In this document: positions 36,369 to 45,445 of the stretch, one piece after another
Numbering within the stretch: position 1 is the first letter of the stretch
How the letters are laid out: the number at the start of each line of letters is the position of its first letter
NCBI RefSeq assembly: GCF_009905545.1
Contig: NZ_JAAALB010000003.1
Coordinates: 1 to 64,000 of the forward strand
Reading direction: 5' to 3'
DNA from: Cellulophaga sp. BC115SP
GTDB taxonomy: Bacteria > Bacteroidota > Bacteroidia > Cytophagales > Spirosomataceae
DNA: 64,000 nucleotides
Program-made: the position numbers and the translations under genes
Notes under the pieces: generated by a model
The model's database searches: none
Told to the model about the DNA's origin: nothing
Seen by the model: only the letters and a program-made list of their open reading frames with translations

Positions 36369-36418
36369 GGGGATTGCATTTTGTATAAAATCAGATTCAA
36401 CCGACTATTCACACAATT

Positions 36419-37195
36419 ATGTCATACGCATTGATTACAGGTGCCAGTAAAGGTATCGGAAAAGAAATTGCAGCAGAACTTGCTAGCAGAAAATATAACC
36501 TATTATTGATAGCTCGCTCTGAAGAATTGCTTCAAAAAGTGGCTTCTGAACTAAAATCTCGTTATAAAGTAGAAGTTGACTACTTAGCAATTGATTTAGC
36601 TCAAATTGGCGTGGCTCAACAAGTATATGATTGGGTAAATGCCAAAAACTATGAGGTATCTATTCTAGTCAATAATGCAGGATATGGGTTAGTTGGTCCA
36701 CTAGGGCATTACTCGATTGAAAAAAATCGTGATATGATGACCTTGAATATGTTGACTTTGACAGAAATGTGCCAAACATTTTTGCCTATGTTGAAGCGTC
36801 AATCTAAGTCATATATCATGAATATCGCTAGCTCAACAGCTTATCAGGCATTGCCTCACATGGCGATTTACGCAGCCACAAAGGTTTTTGTTCTCAATTT
36901 TACCAGAGCACTTAAACATGAATTGGATGGTACTTCAGTATCGGTAACGGCTATTAGTCCAGGTTCAACTGCCACTGATTTTAACGATAGAGCAGAGGTA
37001 GGTGAAAAAGCCTTGAAAGCTGCTGAAAAAGTAATGATGACCCCAACAGAAGTAGCACAGATAGCCGTAAAATCTATGTTTGGTGGTTCTACTGAAGTTG
37101 TAACAGGATTTATCAACAAGTTGGGGGCTTTTATGGCTTGGTTAGCTCCTAAATCAATTACTGAAAAAGTAGCAAAAGGTATTTACGAAAAATAA
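36419..37195 (+). CDS. short-chain dehydrogenase/reductase
   Basis: A 258-residue classical SDR. The cofactor motif GASKGIG is at residues 8-14, the NAGYG motif is in the central part, and the catalytic Tyr-x-x-x-Lys is in YAATK with a Ser upstream (NIASSTA). It reduces or oxidises a carbonyl/alcohol with NAD(P)H, but the substrate is unknown. Short-chain specificity cannot be told. It is followed 8 bases later by a PPK2 gene, so they are cotranscribed. Confidence 0.85.
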   Translation: MSYALITGASKGIGKEIAAELASRKYNLLLIARSEELLQKVASELKSRYKVEVDYLAIDLAQIGVAQQVYDWVNAKNYEVSILVNNAGYGLVGPLGHYSIEKNRDMMTLNMLTLTEMCQTFLPMLKRQSKSYIMNIASSTAYQALPHMAIYAATKVFVLNFTRALKHELDGTSVSVTAISPGSTATDFNDRAEVGEKALKAAEKVMMTPTEVAQIAVKSMFGGSTEVVTGFINKLGAFMAWLAPKSITEKVAKGIYEK

Positions 37196-37203
37196 ACAAC
37201 ACT

Positions 37204-38097
37204 ATGGCAAAGCCTGAAATGAAAGACTTTAGTTTTGATGGAAATGGTAATTTTTCCATCAAAAAACTTCCTACCAAAATCGAAGATTTGTATGTTGATG
37301 AAGCTGATTATTTAGCTCAATTATCTGAACTGCATAAGAAAATCGATAAGCTTCAATCGCGTATGTATGCACATGGAAGGTATGGAATGGTAATTATATT
37401 TCAGGCTTTGGATGCCGCTGGAAAAGATGGTACTATCAAAGCAGTCTTTTCAGGAATCAATCCTGCGGGTATCGTAGTTCATAGCTTCAAGCGACCTTCT
37501 GCTGAAGAGCTTGACCATGATTTTATGTGGAGAAGTATGCTCAAAATGCCTCAAAGAGGACAATTGGCTATCCATAATCGTTCGTATTATGAAGAGGTAT
37601 TGGTGGTAAAAGTTCATCCCTCGATTTTACTCGAAGGACAACGTTTACCCGAAGAGCAAACCAAAAACTTGGAAAAAGTGTGGGAGGAACGTTATGATTC
37701 AATCAAACATTATGAAAAGCATTTGCACCAAAATGGATTTGAGGTGGTCAAATTCTTTTTGAATGTTTCCAAAAAAGAACAAAGCAAACGTTTAATCGAA
37801 CGAATCGAAGACCCCGATAAAAACTGGAAGTTTGAGGAGCAGGATGTCAAAGAAAGAGGGTTTTGGAAAGAATATCATGAGGCCTATCAAGAGCTAGTCG
37901 ATCATACTGCTACCGAGCATTCTCCATGGTATGTAATTCCTGCTGATGATAAAAAGAATATGCGTTTGATGGTAGCGCAGGTCATTCATGAAAGATTAAG
38001 CAAGCTAAAAATGGAGTATCCTGCTAGTTCACCAGAGCGCCATGAGTTTTTACAAAGCTTGATAACCACCATCAAAAAACAAGAAGCAGAAGATTAA
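37204..38097 (+). CDS. polyphosphate kinase 2 family protein
   Basis: A 297-residue protein of the PPK2 family. The nucleotide-binding motif QALDAAGKDGTIKA is at residues 67-80, followed by the family NPAGIVVHSFKRPSAEELDHDFMWR segment and a later ERWEE-like VWEERYDSIKHYEKHL. PPK2 enzymes phosphorylate nucleotides with polyphosphate as donor. Class (I, II or III) is not settled by eye, but length suggests a one-domain class I or III enzyme. It is translated just after the SDR gene. Confidence 0.88.
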   Translation: MAKPEMKDFSFDGNGNFSIKKLPTKIEDLYVDEADYLAQLSELHKKIDKLQSRMYAHGRYGMVIIFQALDAAGKDGTIKAVFSGINPAGIVVHSFKRPSAEELDHDFMWRSMLKMPQRGQLAIHNRSYYEEVLVVKVHPSILLEGQRLPEEQTKNLEKVWEERYDSIKHYEKHLHQNGFEVVKFFLNVSKKEQSKRLIERIEDPDKNWKFEEQDVKERGFWKEYHEAYQELVDHTATEHSPWYVIPADDKKNMRLMVAQVIHERLSKLKMEYPASSPERHEFLQSLITTIKKQEAED

Positions 38098-38112
38098 AAT
38101 AGCATATTACTG

Positions 38113-38142
38113 AAGGTGCAGGATGTTTCTTGCACCTTTTTT
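38113..38142 (+). terminator. terminator of the SDR-PPK2 operon
   Basis: AAGGTGCA and TGCACCTT form an 8-bp perfect stem with a 10-base loop, followed by TTTT. It begins about 16 bases after the PPK2 stop. Confidence 0.8.
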
Positions 38143-38286
38143 GACTTTAAAAGGGAGCATTTTAAAAGAAAATACAAACTGTTTCAGGAACATACCGAGA
38201 GTTTGCAAAAAAAGTAGGAACTTTGCAGTATTGTCTAATCGTTTGATTATCGGCTCATATTGAGTCTACTAATATTTTATTTTTTT

Positions 38287-39006
38287 ATGCGCATTAATTT
38301 CAAGGATATAATTCTTTTCGAAAACGACGACTTCATAGTTATAAATAAACCACCTTATATTTCATCTCTCGACGAGCGTCAGGCTGATAACTCACAGAGT
38401 ATTTTGCGATTAGCAAAAGAATATTCTGATGATGCACAACTGGCTCACCGACTTGATAAAGAAACATCTGGTATTTTGGCTATTGCTAAAAATCCTGCGG
38501 CTTATCGTCATTTGTCAATGCAATTTGAACATCGTCAGGTTGCTAAACGCTACCACGCAGTAGCTAATGGTATTCATGATTTAGATATGATTTCGGTGTA
38601 TTTGCCAATCGCTCAGAAGCGTGATGGTACACAAGTGGTGATTGACCGTCAGAAAGGTAAAGAAGCTGAGACTATTTTTAATACAATCAAGGTATATCGT
38701 AAGCATACTCTAATCGAGTGTATGCCTATTACAGGTCGTATGCACCAAATTAGGATTCACTTGGCTTGTTTGAAAGCTCCAATTGTAAGCGATCCAACGT
38801 ATGGAGGCGATACGCTATATCTCTCAGATTTGAAAAGAGGTTTTAACCTTAAGAAAAATACAGACGAACTTCCTTTAATGAAACGTGTGGCATTGCATGC
38901 ACATTCGTTGACTTTTAATCTGATGGATGGTGAACGTATCACTGTCGAAGCGCCATACCCTAAAGATTTCGAGGTTTTGGTGAAACAGTTAGAGAAGTTT
39001 TCTTAA
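38287..39006 (+). CDS. RluA-family 23S rRNA/tRNA pseudouridine synthase
   Basis: 239 residues from Met at 38287 (MRINFKDIILFENDDFIVINKP..). It has the catalytic motif AHRLDKETSGILAIAKN, whose Asp is the nucleophile, and the family tail GRMHQIRIHLACLKAPIVSDPTYGG. It forms pseudouridine in RNA. It is near the RluD-type core, lacks an S4 domain, and its target cannot be decided. The open frame begins at 38260, but the Met at 38287 fits the family. It is a second RluA-type gene besides truC in this window. It precedes tRNA-Arg. Confidence 0.85.
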   Translation: MRINFKDIILFENDDFIVINKPPYISSLDERQADNSQSILRLAKEYSDDAQLAHRLDKETSGILAIAKNPAAYRHLSMQFEHRQVAKRYHAVANGIHDLDMISVYLPIAQKRDGTQVVIDRQKGKEAETIFNTIKVYRKHTLIECMPITGRMHQIRIHLACLKAPIVSDPTYGGDTLYLSDLKRGFNLKKNTDELPLMKRVALHAHSLTFNLMDGERITVEAPYPKDFEVLVKQLEKFS

Positions 39007-39011
39007 TTTTG
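38976..39011 (+). promoter_or_regulatory. candidate tRNA-Arg promoter
   Basis: TTTG (38976-38979) and TAATTTTG (39004-39011) resemble the consensus with a 24-base spacer, inside the end of the upstream gene. The -7 lies 21 bases before the tRNA. Confidence 0.4.
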
Positions 39012-39031
39012 CGACGCTAAAATTTTGGCGA

Positions 39032-39103
39032 GGCTCCGTAGTTCAATGGATAGAATGTGGGTTTCCGGTACCTAAGATGCAGGTTCGATTCCTGCCGGGG
39101 CTA
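39032..39103 (+). tRNA. tRNA-Arg (anticodon CCG)
   Basis: The cloverleaf folds fully: acceptor GGCTCCG/CGGGGCT with a G-U pair at the ends, a D arm GTTC..GAAT, an anticodon arm TGGGT/ACCTA with the loop TTCCGGT, and a T arm GCAGG TTCGATT CCTGC. The anticodon CCG reads CGG. The CCA end is not encoded, so it must be added by a nucleotidyltransferase. Confidence 0.93.
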
Positions 39104-39319
39104 CAAATAAAGACGTAATCATTTGATATGAAAAGTATTGAGTGGTTACGTTTTTTTGTGAGGACATTTGAGAAGATTAATGCTGAGAACGACATCAGGA
39201 GAATGCTTTTTCGACACTCTCCCGTGCCTCCGAGTAGTGGAGCAGAACCCCTCTACAAAGTAAAGTTATAAAAAGAACTTCGATATTCTACCATTTTCTA
39301 ATCCTACTACTTCCGTAAT

Positions 39320-40123
39320 ATGCATCAAGAATATCTCCCTCCCGAAGAGTTACAGGATAGTATCAAGTGTTTTTGGTATAACCGTAGTGAGCATGAACTA
39401 GAGCTATCTAGTTTTGAAGTATTACCAGATGGTTATGCCGAAATCATCTTTTATTTTGGAGAGCTATATGATGCAGAGCTTAAGCCCTTACCATCTCCTT
39501 TTATGGTAGGGTTACTCAATCAACCTATTCGTTATGTGACCAAAAATCGGCTTGAGGTTATTGCTATTAGGTGTTTCCCTTGGACCGTTTTTGATTTATT
39601 GGGCTTACGCTCTAGCACCTCAAAACTAGCTGTGTTTGAGCACCCTCTTTCTACTTTACAACAGCCTTTACAAAAATGCATTCAAGAAGGTAAAATAGAA
39701 GATGCAATGGCATTGCTGAAAGCATATTTTTTATCGATTCATGCGCAAATTTCCCCTGATACGATGTTATATAAAGCAGGAATAGCCATGAGGAAAGCTA
39801 AAGGTATTATGCCTGTAGCTCAAATTGCAGAGGCCGCTCATGCAACCGTTCGTACCTTGGAGCGAAAATTTAAACATTCTTCAGGCTTTACCGTAAAAGA
39901 TGTTACCAGTATCATGAGGTTTGAGCAAGTCCGAAATCAGTTGTGGCTTTACCCTGAAAGTAATATTGCGGGTTTGGCTCATGACTTGGGATATACTGAC
40001 CAAGCGCATCTGATACGAGAATTTAAGCGATACAGTGGAACAACGCCTTCAGCTTTTGCCAAGAATATCAAAAAAGAAAAGCTTGCAATGAGTGATGATT
40101 TTGTCGCATTTGTACAATCCTAA
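39320..40123 (+). CDS. AraC family transcriptional regulator
   Basis: A 267-residue regulator. The C-terminal ~100 residues carry the AraC-type HTH pair: IMPVAQIAEAAHATVRTLERKFKHSSGFTVKD and IAGLAHDLGYTDQAHLIREFKRYSGTTPSAFAK. The N-terminal domain is of the DUF6597 kind, with YLPPEELQDSIKCFWYNRSEHELELSSFEVLPDGYAEIIFYFG. Such proteins sense small molecules and activate neighbouring genes. It is 46 bases upstream of an FAD monooxygenase in the same direction, so it probably controls that gene and itself. Confidence 0.87.
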   Translation: MHQEYLPPEELQDSIKCFWYNRSEHELELSSFEVLPDGYAEIIFYFGELYDAELKPLPSPFMVGLLNQPIRYVTKNRLEVIAIRCFPWTVFDLLGLRSSTSKLAVFEHPLSTLQQPLQKCIQEGKIEDAMALLKAYFLSIHAQISPDTMLYKAGIAMRKAKGIMPVAQIAEAAHATVRTLERKFKHSSGFTVKDVTSIMRFEQVRNQLWLYPESNIAGLAHDLGYTDQAHLIREFKRYSGTTPSAFAKNIKKEKLAMSDDFVAFVQS

Positions 40124-40169
40124 GCCAATACTTTAGAGGAATTTTGTATTTCAATCATTTAATCAAACT

Positions 40170-41723
40170 ATGAACGAAATATTAGAAATTCAGCAAAACA
40201 ACTCGACATCTATACTGTACGACGTAATTATTGTAGGAGCAGGACCTGTTGGATTGTTCCTTGCTAGTGAGTTGGCTTTAGCTAATTGTTCCGTGTTGGT
40301 TTTGGAAAAAACCGAGACCTCTTTCTCTCCCTTGAAAAAAATTCTTTTCGGAATGCGTGGACTGTCTGCTCCAAGTATTGAACTACTTTACAGAAGGGGA
40401 CTATTTTCAACATTAGAATTACATAAAAAAATCAAGAATCCACATCGCTCTGCAAACACTACTCAGAATGCACCTCGTCAGGTAGGACATTTTGCGGGTC
40501 TACCTTTTTATGAAAAAGACGTTGATTCTTCACGATGGAAATATCGTTTGTCTAGCTCAACAGAAACTAGCTTAATGACAGAAATGCTAGAGCTTGAAAC
40601 CATTTTTACACAGCGCGCCGAAGAATTGGGCGTAATAATTCAAAGAGGAGTTTCTGTAAATCATATCTCTCAAAGTTCAGATGCTGTAATGGTCTATGCC
40701 GATAATCAAGTATTTGAATCGAAATGGCTCGTGGGCTGTGATGGTGGACGCAGTCTGGTAAGAAAAATAGGAGGCTTCGAGTTTGAAGGAACGGAACCCA
40801 CTTTTACAGGATATACTGCGCTTGTTGATATAGAAAATGGCGATCAACTAGGTTTTGGACGACATATTACTGATAATGGAATGTATCTACAGTCGCAACC
40901 TGGCTATATTATTTTACAAGATTTTGATGAAGGAGCTTTTCACCAATCTGGAGATTCTATTACTTTAGAGCACCTTCAAGCTGTTTTACGCCATATTTCA
41001 TCAACAGATGTTACCTTGACAAAAGTACATCAGGCAACAACATGGACCGATAGAGCTCGTCAAGCAACCACCTATCGCAACAATCGAATTCTTTTGGCTG
41101 GAGATGCTGCTCATATTCATTCTCCCTTAGGAGGTCAAGGGTTAAATCTGGGATTAGGCGATGCCTTAAACTTGGGATGGAAACTTGCTGCAACTATTCA
41201 AAATAAAGCCCCAGAAGGTTTATTGGATACGTATTTTACAGAAAGATACCCTGTTGGTCAGAAGGTTTTAGATTGGTCAAGAGCACAAGTGGAAGTAATG
41301 AAACCAAGTATCCAATCTCGTGCTTTACGAACAGTTATGCAGGATTTGTTACAGACTCAAGATGGTGCGACATATATGGCTGAGCGTATCTGGGGAATAT
41401 CTTTACACTACCCATTGGAAGGAATACACCCTTTAACAGGTTATAGCGCACCCAATTTTGCTTTTGAAGATGGTAGTACTTTGGCAGATTGGACGCATGA
41501 GGGGAAAGGATTATTACTGGATTTTGAAAATAATACCTCCTTAAAAAAGCTAGGAGCTCAATATCCATCTCAATTGCGTTATATCTCTATACGAGCTACT
41601 GAGCATTTAGGATTAAAAGCCTTATTGATTCGCCCAGATGGCATATTGGCTTGGGCGTCTGAGGATAATTTTGAAGAAGAGGAGGTAAGAGGGATAATCG
41701 AGAAATGGTTTGTAAAGGGATAG
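40170..41723 (+). CDS. FAD-dependent aromatic monooxygenase (PheA/TfdB type)
   Basis: A 517-residue flavoprotein hydroxylase. Motifs: the dinucleotide fold VGAGPVGLFLASELALA (about 22-38), the CDGGRS motif (WLVGCDGGRSLV), and LLAGDAAHIHSPLGGQGLNLGLGDALNLGWKLA near residue 310. A C-terminal thioredoxin-like domain follows. Related enzymes hydroxylate phenols and polyketides with NAD(P)H and O2. The substrate is unknown. It is cotranscribed with the AraC regulator. Confidence 0.87.
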   Translation: MNEILEIQQNNSTSILYDVIIVGAGPVGLFLASELALANCSVLVLEKTETSFSPLKKILFGMRGLSAPSIELLYRRGLFSTLELHKKIKNPHRSANTTQNAPRQVGHFAGLPFYEKDVDSSRWKYRLSSSTETSLMTEMLELETIFTQRAEELGVIIQRGVSVNHISQSSDAVMVYADNQVFESKWLVGCDGGRSLVRKIGGFEFEGTEPTFTGYTALVDIENGDQLGFGRHITDNGMYLQSQPGYIILQDFDEGAFHQSGDSITLEHLQAVLRHISSTDVTLTKVHQATTWTDRARQATTYRNNRILLAGDAAHIHSPLGGQGLNLGLGDALNLGWKLAATIQNKAPEGLLDTYFTERYPVGQKVLDWSRAQVEVMKPSIQSRALRTVMQDLLQTQDGATYMAERIWGISLHYPLEGIHPLTGYSAPNFAFEDGSTLADWTHEGKGLLLDFENNTSLKKLGAQYPSQLRYISIRATEHLGLKALLIRPDGILAWASEDNFEEEEVRGIIEKWFVKG

Positions 41724-41726
41724 AAA

Positions 41727-41777
41727 CAGTAGAGACGCAATGCTTTACATCATTTCTAAATTTATAATAACTCATGT
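41727..41777. repeat. fragment related to the 228-393 element
   Basis: The AGTAGAGACGCAATG block and, downstream, CTAAATTtataataACTCATGT resemble the internal palindrome and right end of the 228-393 element. It begins 4 bases after the monooxygenase stop. The match is partial. Confidence 0.4.
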
Positions 41778-41826
41778 CCTCTAGGTTTGTATCATTAAAA
41801 CTAAAGGCTATTACTTGAGATTTAAT

Positions 41827-41874
41827 CAATTGTGAGTGTAAAATTTGATAATTAAAAATTTACACTCACAATTG
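41827..41874. repeat. 16-bp hairpin between convergent genes
   Basis: CAATTGTGAGTGTAAA and its exact reverse complement flank a 16-base loop. Neither strand has a strong T run after the stem, so its role as a terminator for the monooxygenase or rocD is uncertain. Confidence 0.5.
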
Positions 41875-41899
41875 ACAAGTCATCATTCAGCACTAGTAC

Positions 41900-43156
41900 T
41901 TATTTCCACTCTAAAATTACGTTTTCAATAATTGAGCAAGCATCGTCCATTTGAGTTTCAGTGATGACCAATGGAGGGGCAAAACGAATCTTGTTACCAT
42001 GTGTTGGTTTGGCTAATAATCCTTTTTCTTTAAATGCCATACACAAGTTCCAAGCCGTTTCGCTTTCTTCTGTATCGTTAATTTCGATGGCATTTAACAA
42101 GCCTTTTCCTCTTACTTCAGTGATTAAGTCTGGGCGTTGACTTTTGAGTTGAGTCATTCTTTCTCTGAAAAGCTGTCCCATCGCCTCAGCATTTTCGGCA
42201 AGTTTTTCATCTTTTACTACTTGTAAAGCTGCCATTGTTACAGCACAAGCCAATGGATTACCACCATAAGTAGAGCCATGCTCTCCTGGCTTAATAGTCA
42301 ACATGATTTCGTCACGACACAAAACCGCAGATACAGGATAGGTACCTCCCGATAGCGCTTTTCCTAAAATTAAAATATCGGGTTGGAAGCCTTCATGATC
42401 ACAGGCAAGACGCTTACCTGTACGGGCAATTCCAGTTTGAACTTCATCAGCGATGAACAGTACATTATGCTCACGACATAATTCAAAGGCTTTTTTGAGG
42501 TATCCTTCTTCTGGAACAACAACACCTGCTTCGCCTTGAATAGGCTCTACCATAAAGCTAGCTACATTTGGGTCTTTGAGGGCCTCAGCCAGTGCCTCTA
42601 AATCGTTGTAAGGAATGATTTCATAACCTGGCAATAAAGGACCGTAATCGTTATAACTCGAAGGATCAGTAGAGGCTGAGATAGCCGCAATCGTACGTCC
42701 CCAGAAATTACCCGATGCGTAAAGCGTTTTAGCCTGATTTTGAGGAATACCTTTTACTTTGTATGCCCATTTACGAGTCAACTTCAAAGCTGTTTCACCA
42801 CCTTCTGCACCTGAGTTCATCATCAATACTTTGTCGTAACCGAAGTATTCACATAGATATTTTTCACAAAGTCCTAATTGGTTATTGTAAAAAGCACGAG
42901 AGGTTAGCGTTAGTTTTTGCGCTTGCTCAATCATCGCCTGCACAATTTTTGGATGACAGTGCCCTTGGTTTACCGCACTATAGGCCGAAAGAAAATCGAA
43001 ATACGGGCGATTTTCTACATCCCAAACAAAAACACCTTGACCACGCTCCAATACTACAGGCATTGGGTGATAGTTATGGGCACCATAATGGTCTTCAAGC
43101 GTAATAGCAAATTCGGTGGCAGTTAGTTCTTCTGTGTATTTTTCTGAAATGTTCAT
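41900..43156 (-). CDS. rocD: ornithine aminotransferase
   Basis: A 418-residue PLP-dependent class III aminotransferase. It contains the family sequence [49 protein letters not shown] for phosphate binding, and [14 protein letters not shown]. The PLP lysine is in [13 protein letters not shown]. It converts ornithine and 2-oxoglutarate to glutamate semialdehyde and glutamate. Length and motifs agree with RocD rather than acetylornithine aminotransferase. It is alone on its transcript. Confidence 0.93.
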   Translation of the reverse strand: MNISEKYTEELTATEFAITLEDHYGAHNYHPMPVVLERGQGVFVWDVENRPYFDFLSAYSAVNQGHCHPKIVQAMIEQAQKLTLTSRAFYNNQLGLCEKYLCEYFGYDKVLMMNSGAEGGETALKLTRKWAYKVKGIPQNQAKTLYASGNFWGRTIAAISASTDPSSYNDYGPLLPGYEIIPYNDLEALAEALKDPNVASFMVEPIQGEAGVVVPEEGYLKKAFELCREHNVLFIADEVQTGIARTGKRLACDHEGFQPDILILGKALSGGTYPVSAVLCRDEIMLTIKPGEHGSTYGGNPLACAVTMAALQVVKDEKLAENAEAMGQLFRERMTQLKSQRPDLITEVRGKGLLNAIEINDTEESETAWNLCMAFKEKGLLAKPTHGNKIRFAPPLVITETQMDDACSIIENVILEWK

Positions 43157-43621
43157 TGTCGTAATTCTTTGAGGTAAAAAGGTTATCAGATAACAGTGTG
43201 TCTGTTAGTGTTGTCTTTTTACAAATGATTTTAAAATAAAGAAATGACAAAATCGACTACCGTTGAATCACAACATAGTCTTTTGCCTAAAGTATCAAAA
43301 CTTTAGAAGAGTATTACACAGCAGAAAAAAGCCAGATGACGTAGATGAGTAACGTAGAAGACTCAAGGATTCGGTGAATTTTGCAGAAATGCCCATAAAG
43401 TGCGCTCGTCGTGAGAGGAGGGCACATCGCTTTGTAATCGGTGCGATATGTAAAATTGCTTGGCATGACTTTTACAAAAATACAATATTTTGAACATTTT
43501 GCTTAAACTATAGGTTGGAAAGTTGAAATCAAAAAACAGGTTATTAACGAATAAATCAATAAAAAGAACCACGAAGGAAACCTATTATTGTCTTGGACGC
43601 TGTTAACTTTGACACTTGAAT
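43157..43621. other. intergenic region between rocD and the DUF5522 gene
   Basis: A 465-base gap between divergent genes, without a convincing gene. A -7 box for the DUF5522 gene is seen at 43604-43611. The rocD promoter was not recognised. Confidence 0.5.
43604..43611 (+). promoter_or_regulatory. candidate -7 element for the DUF5522 gene
   Basis: TAACTTTG fits TAnnTTTG and sits only 10 bases before the start codon, so the transcript would be nearly leaderless. No TTTG is present at the normal distance. Confidence 0.4.
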
Positions 43622-43792
43622 ATGAAAAATGAAGAAAAGATAAAGGCTAACCGAGGACTGGAGCCAGAGGATTATTACTTGAATGAGCAGGGATTTATGG
43701 TATTTACGAAGGAATACCACCTGAAGAGAGGATATTGCTGTAAAAATGGCTGTAAACATTGTCCGTATGGGTTTAAGAGAAAACCAATGTAA
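43622..43792 (+). CDS. DUF5522-like small cysteine-rich protein
   Basis: A 56-residue protein read directly from the sequence: it starts MKNEEKIKANRG and ends FKRKPM. The middle has EPEDYYLNEQGFMVFTKEYH, then LKRGYCCKNGCKHCPYGF with five Cys/His-rich positions. The CCxNxCxHCPYG pattern matches the DUF5522 family, small conserved proteins of Bacteroidota and some other phyla. It may bind a metal, but no function is known. The gene is separate from its neighbours and is flanked by hairpins. Confidence 0.85.
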   Translation: MKNEEKIKANRGLEPEDYYLNEQGFMVFTKEYHLKRGYCCKNGCKHCPYGFKRKPM

Positions 43793-43867
43793 ACAGAAAC
43801 GGTATATTCCTATTCAATAGGAGTCCTCTCGAATTTTGGGATAATTTAAAATAGAGACCTCTTATGC

Positions 43868-43917
43868 TTTTTTTCCCAATAGGGTGCGACCTAAGTCGCA
43901 CCCTATTGGGAAAAAAG
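43868..43917. repeat. 22-bp perfect palindrome
   Basis: TTTTTTCCCAATAGGG.. and its exact reverse complement form a 22-bp stem around the 4-base loop CTAA (43891-43894), with the core GGGTGCGAC / GTCGCACCC. The T run is at the 5' foot and the A run at the 3' foot, the wrong order for an intrinsic terminator on either strand. It lies 75 bases after the DUF5522 stop. Confidence 0.8.
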
Positions 43918-43950
43918 CACTCAAATACTAGATATTTATTGACTATTAAT

Positions 43951-43992
43951 CAAAAGAGGTGTTCGAAAATCTGATTTCGAACACCTCTTTGA
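43951..43992 (-). terminator. thiolase terminator
   Basis: AAAGAGGTGTTCGAAA and TTTCGAACACCTCTTT form a 16-bp perfect stem with a 6-base loop. On the minus strand it comes about 44 bases after the thiolase stop and is followed by TTTTGATT. Confidence 0.85.
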
Positions 43993-44035
43993 TATTATCT
44001 TTTAAAAAGATTTATTTTATGCTTTCTAGCTTCTT

Positions 44036-45211
44036 TTACAAAAGCTCATAAATACCTGCTACACCTTGTCCACCACCAACACAAGCAGTCACCATACCAT
44101 ATTTCTGATTACGACGACGCATTTCATTGAATAGTTGAACCGACAAACGAGCTCCAGTTGAACCTAATGCATGTCCTAAGGCAATAGCACCACCGTTTGG
44201 ATTGAGTTTACTTGGGTCGATGTCCAAGGTACGAACTACAGCTAGTGCTTGAGCCGCAAAAGCTTCATTCAGTTCGATTTGGTCAATATCGTTTAACGAC
44301 AAACCAGCTTGCTTAAGGGCTTTAGGTACTGCAAATACAGGGCCGATACCCATAATACGAGGTTCGCATCCCGCAGTGGCATACGACATCATGCGAGCAA
44401 TAGGCTTCAGATTTAATTCGTTCACCATTTTTTCGGACATAACCATTACAAAAGCAGCGCCATCTGAGGTCTGAGAAGAGTTACCTGCTGTAACCGAACC
44501 ACCTGCCGCAAAAACAGGTTTGAGTTTGCCAAGGGCTTCTACACTGGTATCTGCACGAGGTCCTTCGTCTTTATTAAAGACCGATTCTTTCGTTTTCTTT
44601 TTGCCTGAATTAGCATCAAAATACGTTTCTTTGATGGTAATAGGGACAATTTCAGGGTCAAACAAACCAGCCTGTTGAGCCGCAATGGCTTTTTGATGCG
44701 AGGCATAAGCAAAAGCATCTTGATCTTCACGACTGATATTATATTGATTAGCTACTTGCTCGGCTGTAAGTCCCATTCCGATGTAATAATCAGGCGTTTT
44801 CTGAGCAATATCAAAGTTGAGAGCCGTTTTATAGCCCATTACTGGTACCAATGACATAGACTCTACACCACCCGCAATGATACAATCGGCCATACCTGCT
44901 GAGATTTTAGCTGCAGCAATAGCGATAGCTTCTACACCTGAGCCACAATAGCGATTGATGGTAAAACCTGAAACTTCTTTAGGCAATGACAATAGCGCTA
45001 CATAACGCCCAATTTGCATCCCTTGTTCTGCCTCTGGTACGGCATTGCCCACAATTACGTCGTCAACACGTACAGGGTCTAATTGTGGAAGGGTTGATAA
45101 AATATGTTTGATTACCTCGGCACCAAGTTCGTCAGGACGAGTGAATCTAAGTGTACCTTTTGGAGCTTTTCCTACTGCTGTACGATAGCCCGCAACGATA
45201 TATGCATTCAT
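44036..45211 (-). CDS. fadA: acetyl-CoA acyltransferase (thiolase)
   Basis: 391 residues from Met at 45211. The acyl-carrying Cys89 is in FTINRYCGSGVEAIAIA. The His of GGAIALGHALGSTGAR and the second Cys in TACVGGGQGVAGIYE complete the site. It cleaves 3-ketoacyl-CoA in beta-oxidation. The frame opens at 45268, but that extension (MPTAYCLISFF..) comes from repeat sequence and is not part of the thiolase. It follows the FadN-type gene on the same strand after about 235 bases, and both serve the same pathway. Confidence 0.92.
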   Translation of the reverse strand: MNAYIVAGYRTAVGKAPKGTLRFTRPDELGAEVIKHILSTLPQLDPVRVDDVIVGNAVPEAEQGMQIGRYVALLSLPKEVSGFTINRYCGSGVEAIAIAAAKISAGMADCIIAGGVESMSLVPVMGYKTALNFDIAQKTPDYYIGMGLTAEQVANQYNISREDQDAFAYASHQKAIAAQQAGLFDPEIVPITIKETYFDANSGKKKTKESVFNKDEGPRADTSVEALGKLKPVFAAGGSVTAGNSSQTSDGAAFVMVMSEKMVNELNLKPIARMMSYATAGCEPRIMGIGPVFAVPKALKQAGLSLNDIDQIELNEAFAAQALAVVRTLDIDPSKLNPNGGAIALGHALGSTGARLSVQLFNEMRRRNQKYGMVTACVGGGQGVAGIYELL

Positions 45212-45245
45212 GGTTTGATTCTGGATTTTGAATAAGAAAAATGAA

Positions 45246-45343
45246 ATTAGGCAATAAGCTGTAGGCATTAAGCAAAAAAGGTATTCATGATTTTTAGAAA
45301 AACGCTTATACTTTTAGCTTATGGCATATAGCTTAATGCCTAT
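45246..45343. repeat. imperfect inverted repeat between the beta-oxidation genes
   Basis: TTAGGCAATAAGCTGTAGG.. near 45247-45273 and its imperfect reverse complement near 45316-45343 (GGCATATAGCTTAATGCCTA) form a long stem of about 26 positions with mismatches. The TAGGCATTAAGC unit is exact in both arms. Such AGGCATTAAGC repeats recur between genes in this group. No transposase is seen. Confidence 0.5.
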
Positions 45344-45445
45344 TACGGGTAAAAATAAGTTGAATTAATTGTCGAGATAATATATTGTAAATTATGATTT
45401 TATATTCACAACTCACTACTCGCAACTTTACATTCATACTCCCTC

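Noticed and set aside
45212-45268. N-terminal extension of the thiolase frame
   Set aside because: It is derived from the AGGCATTAAGC-type inverted repeat between genes; the thiolase family begins at 45211.
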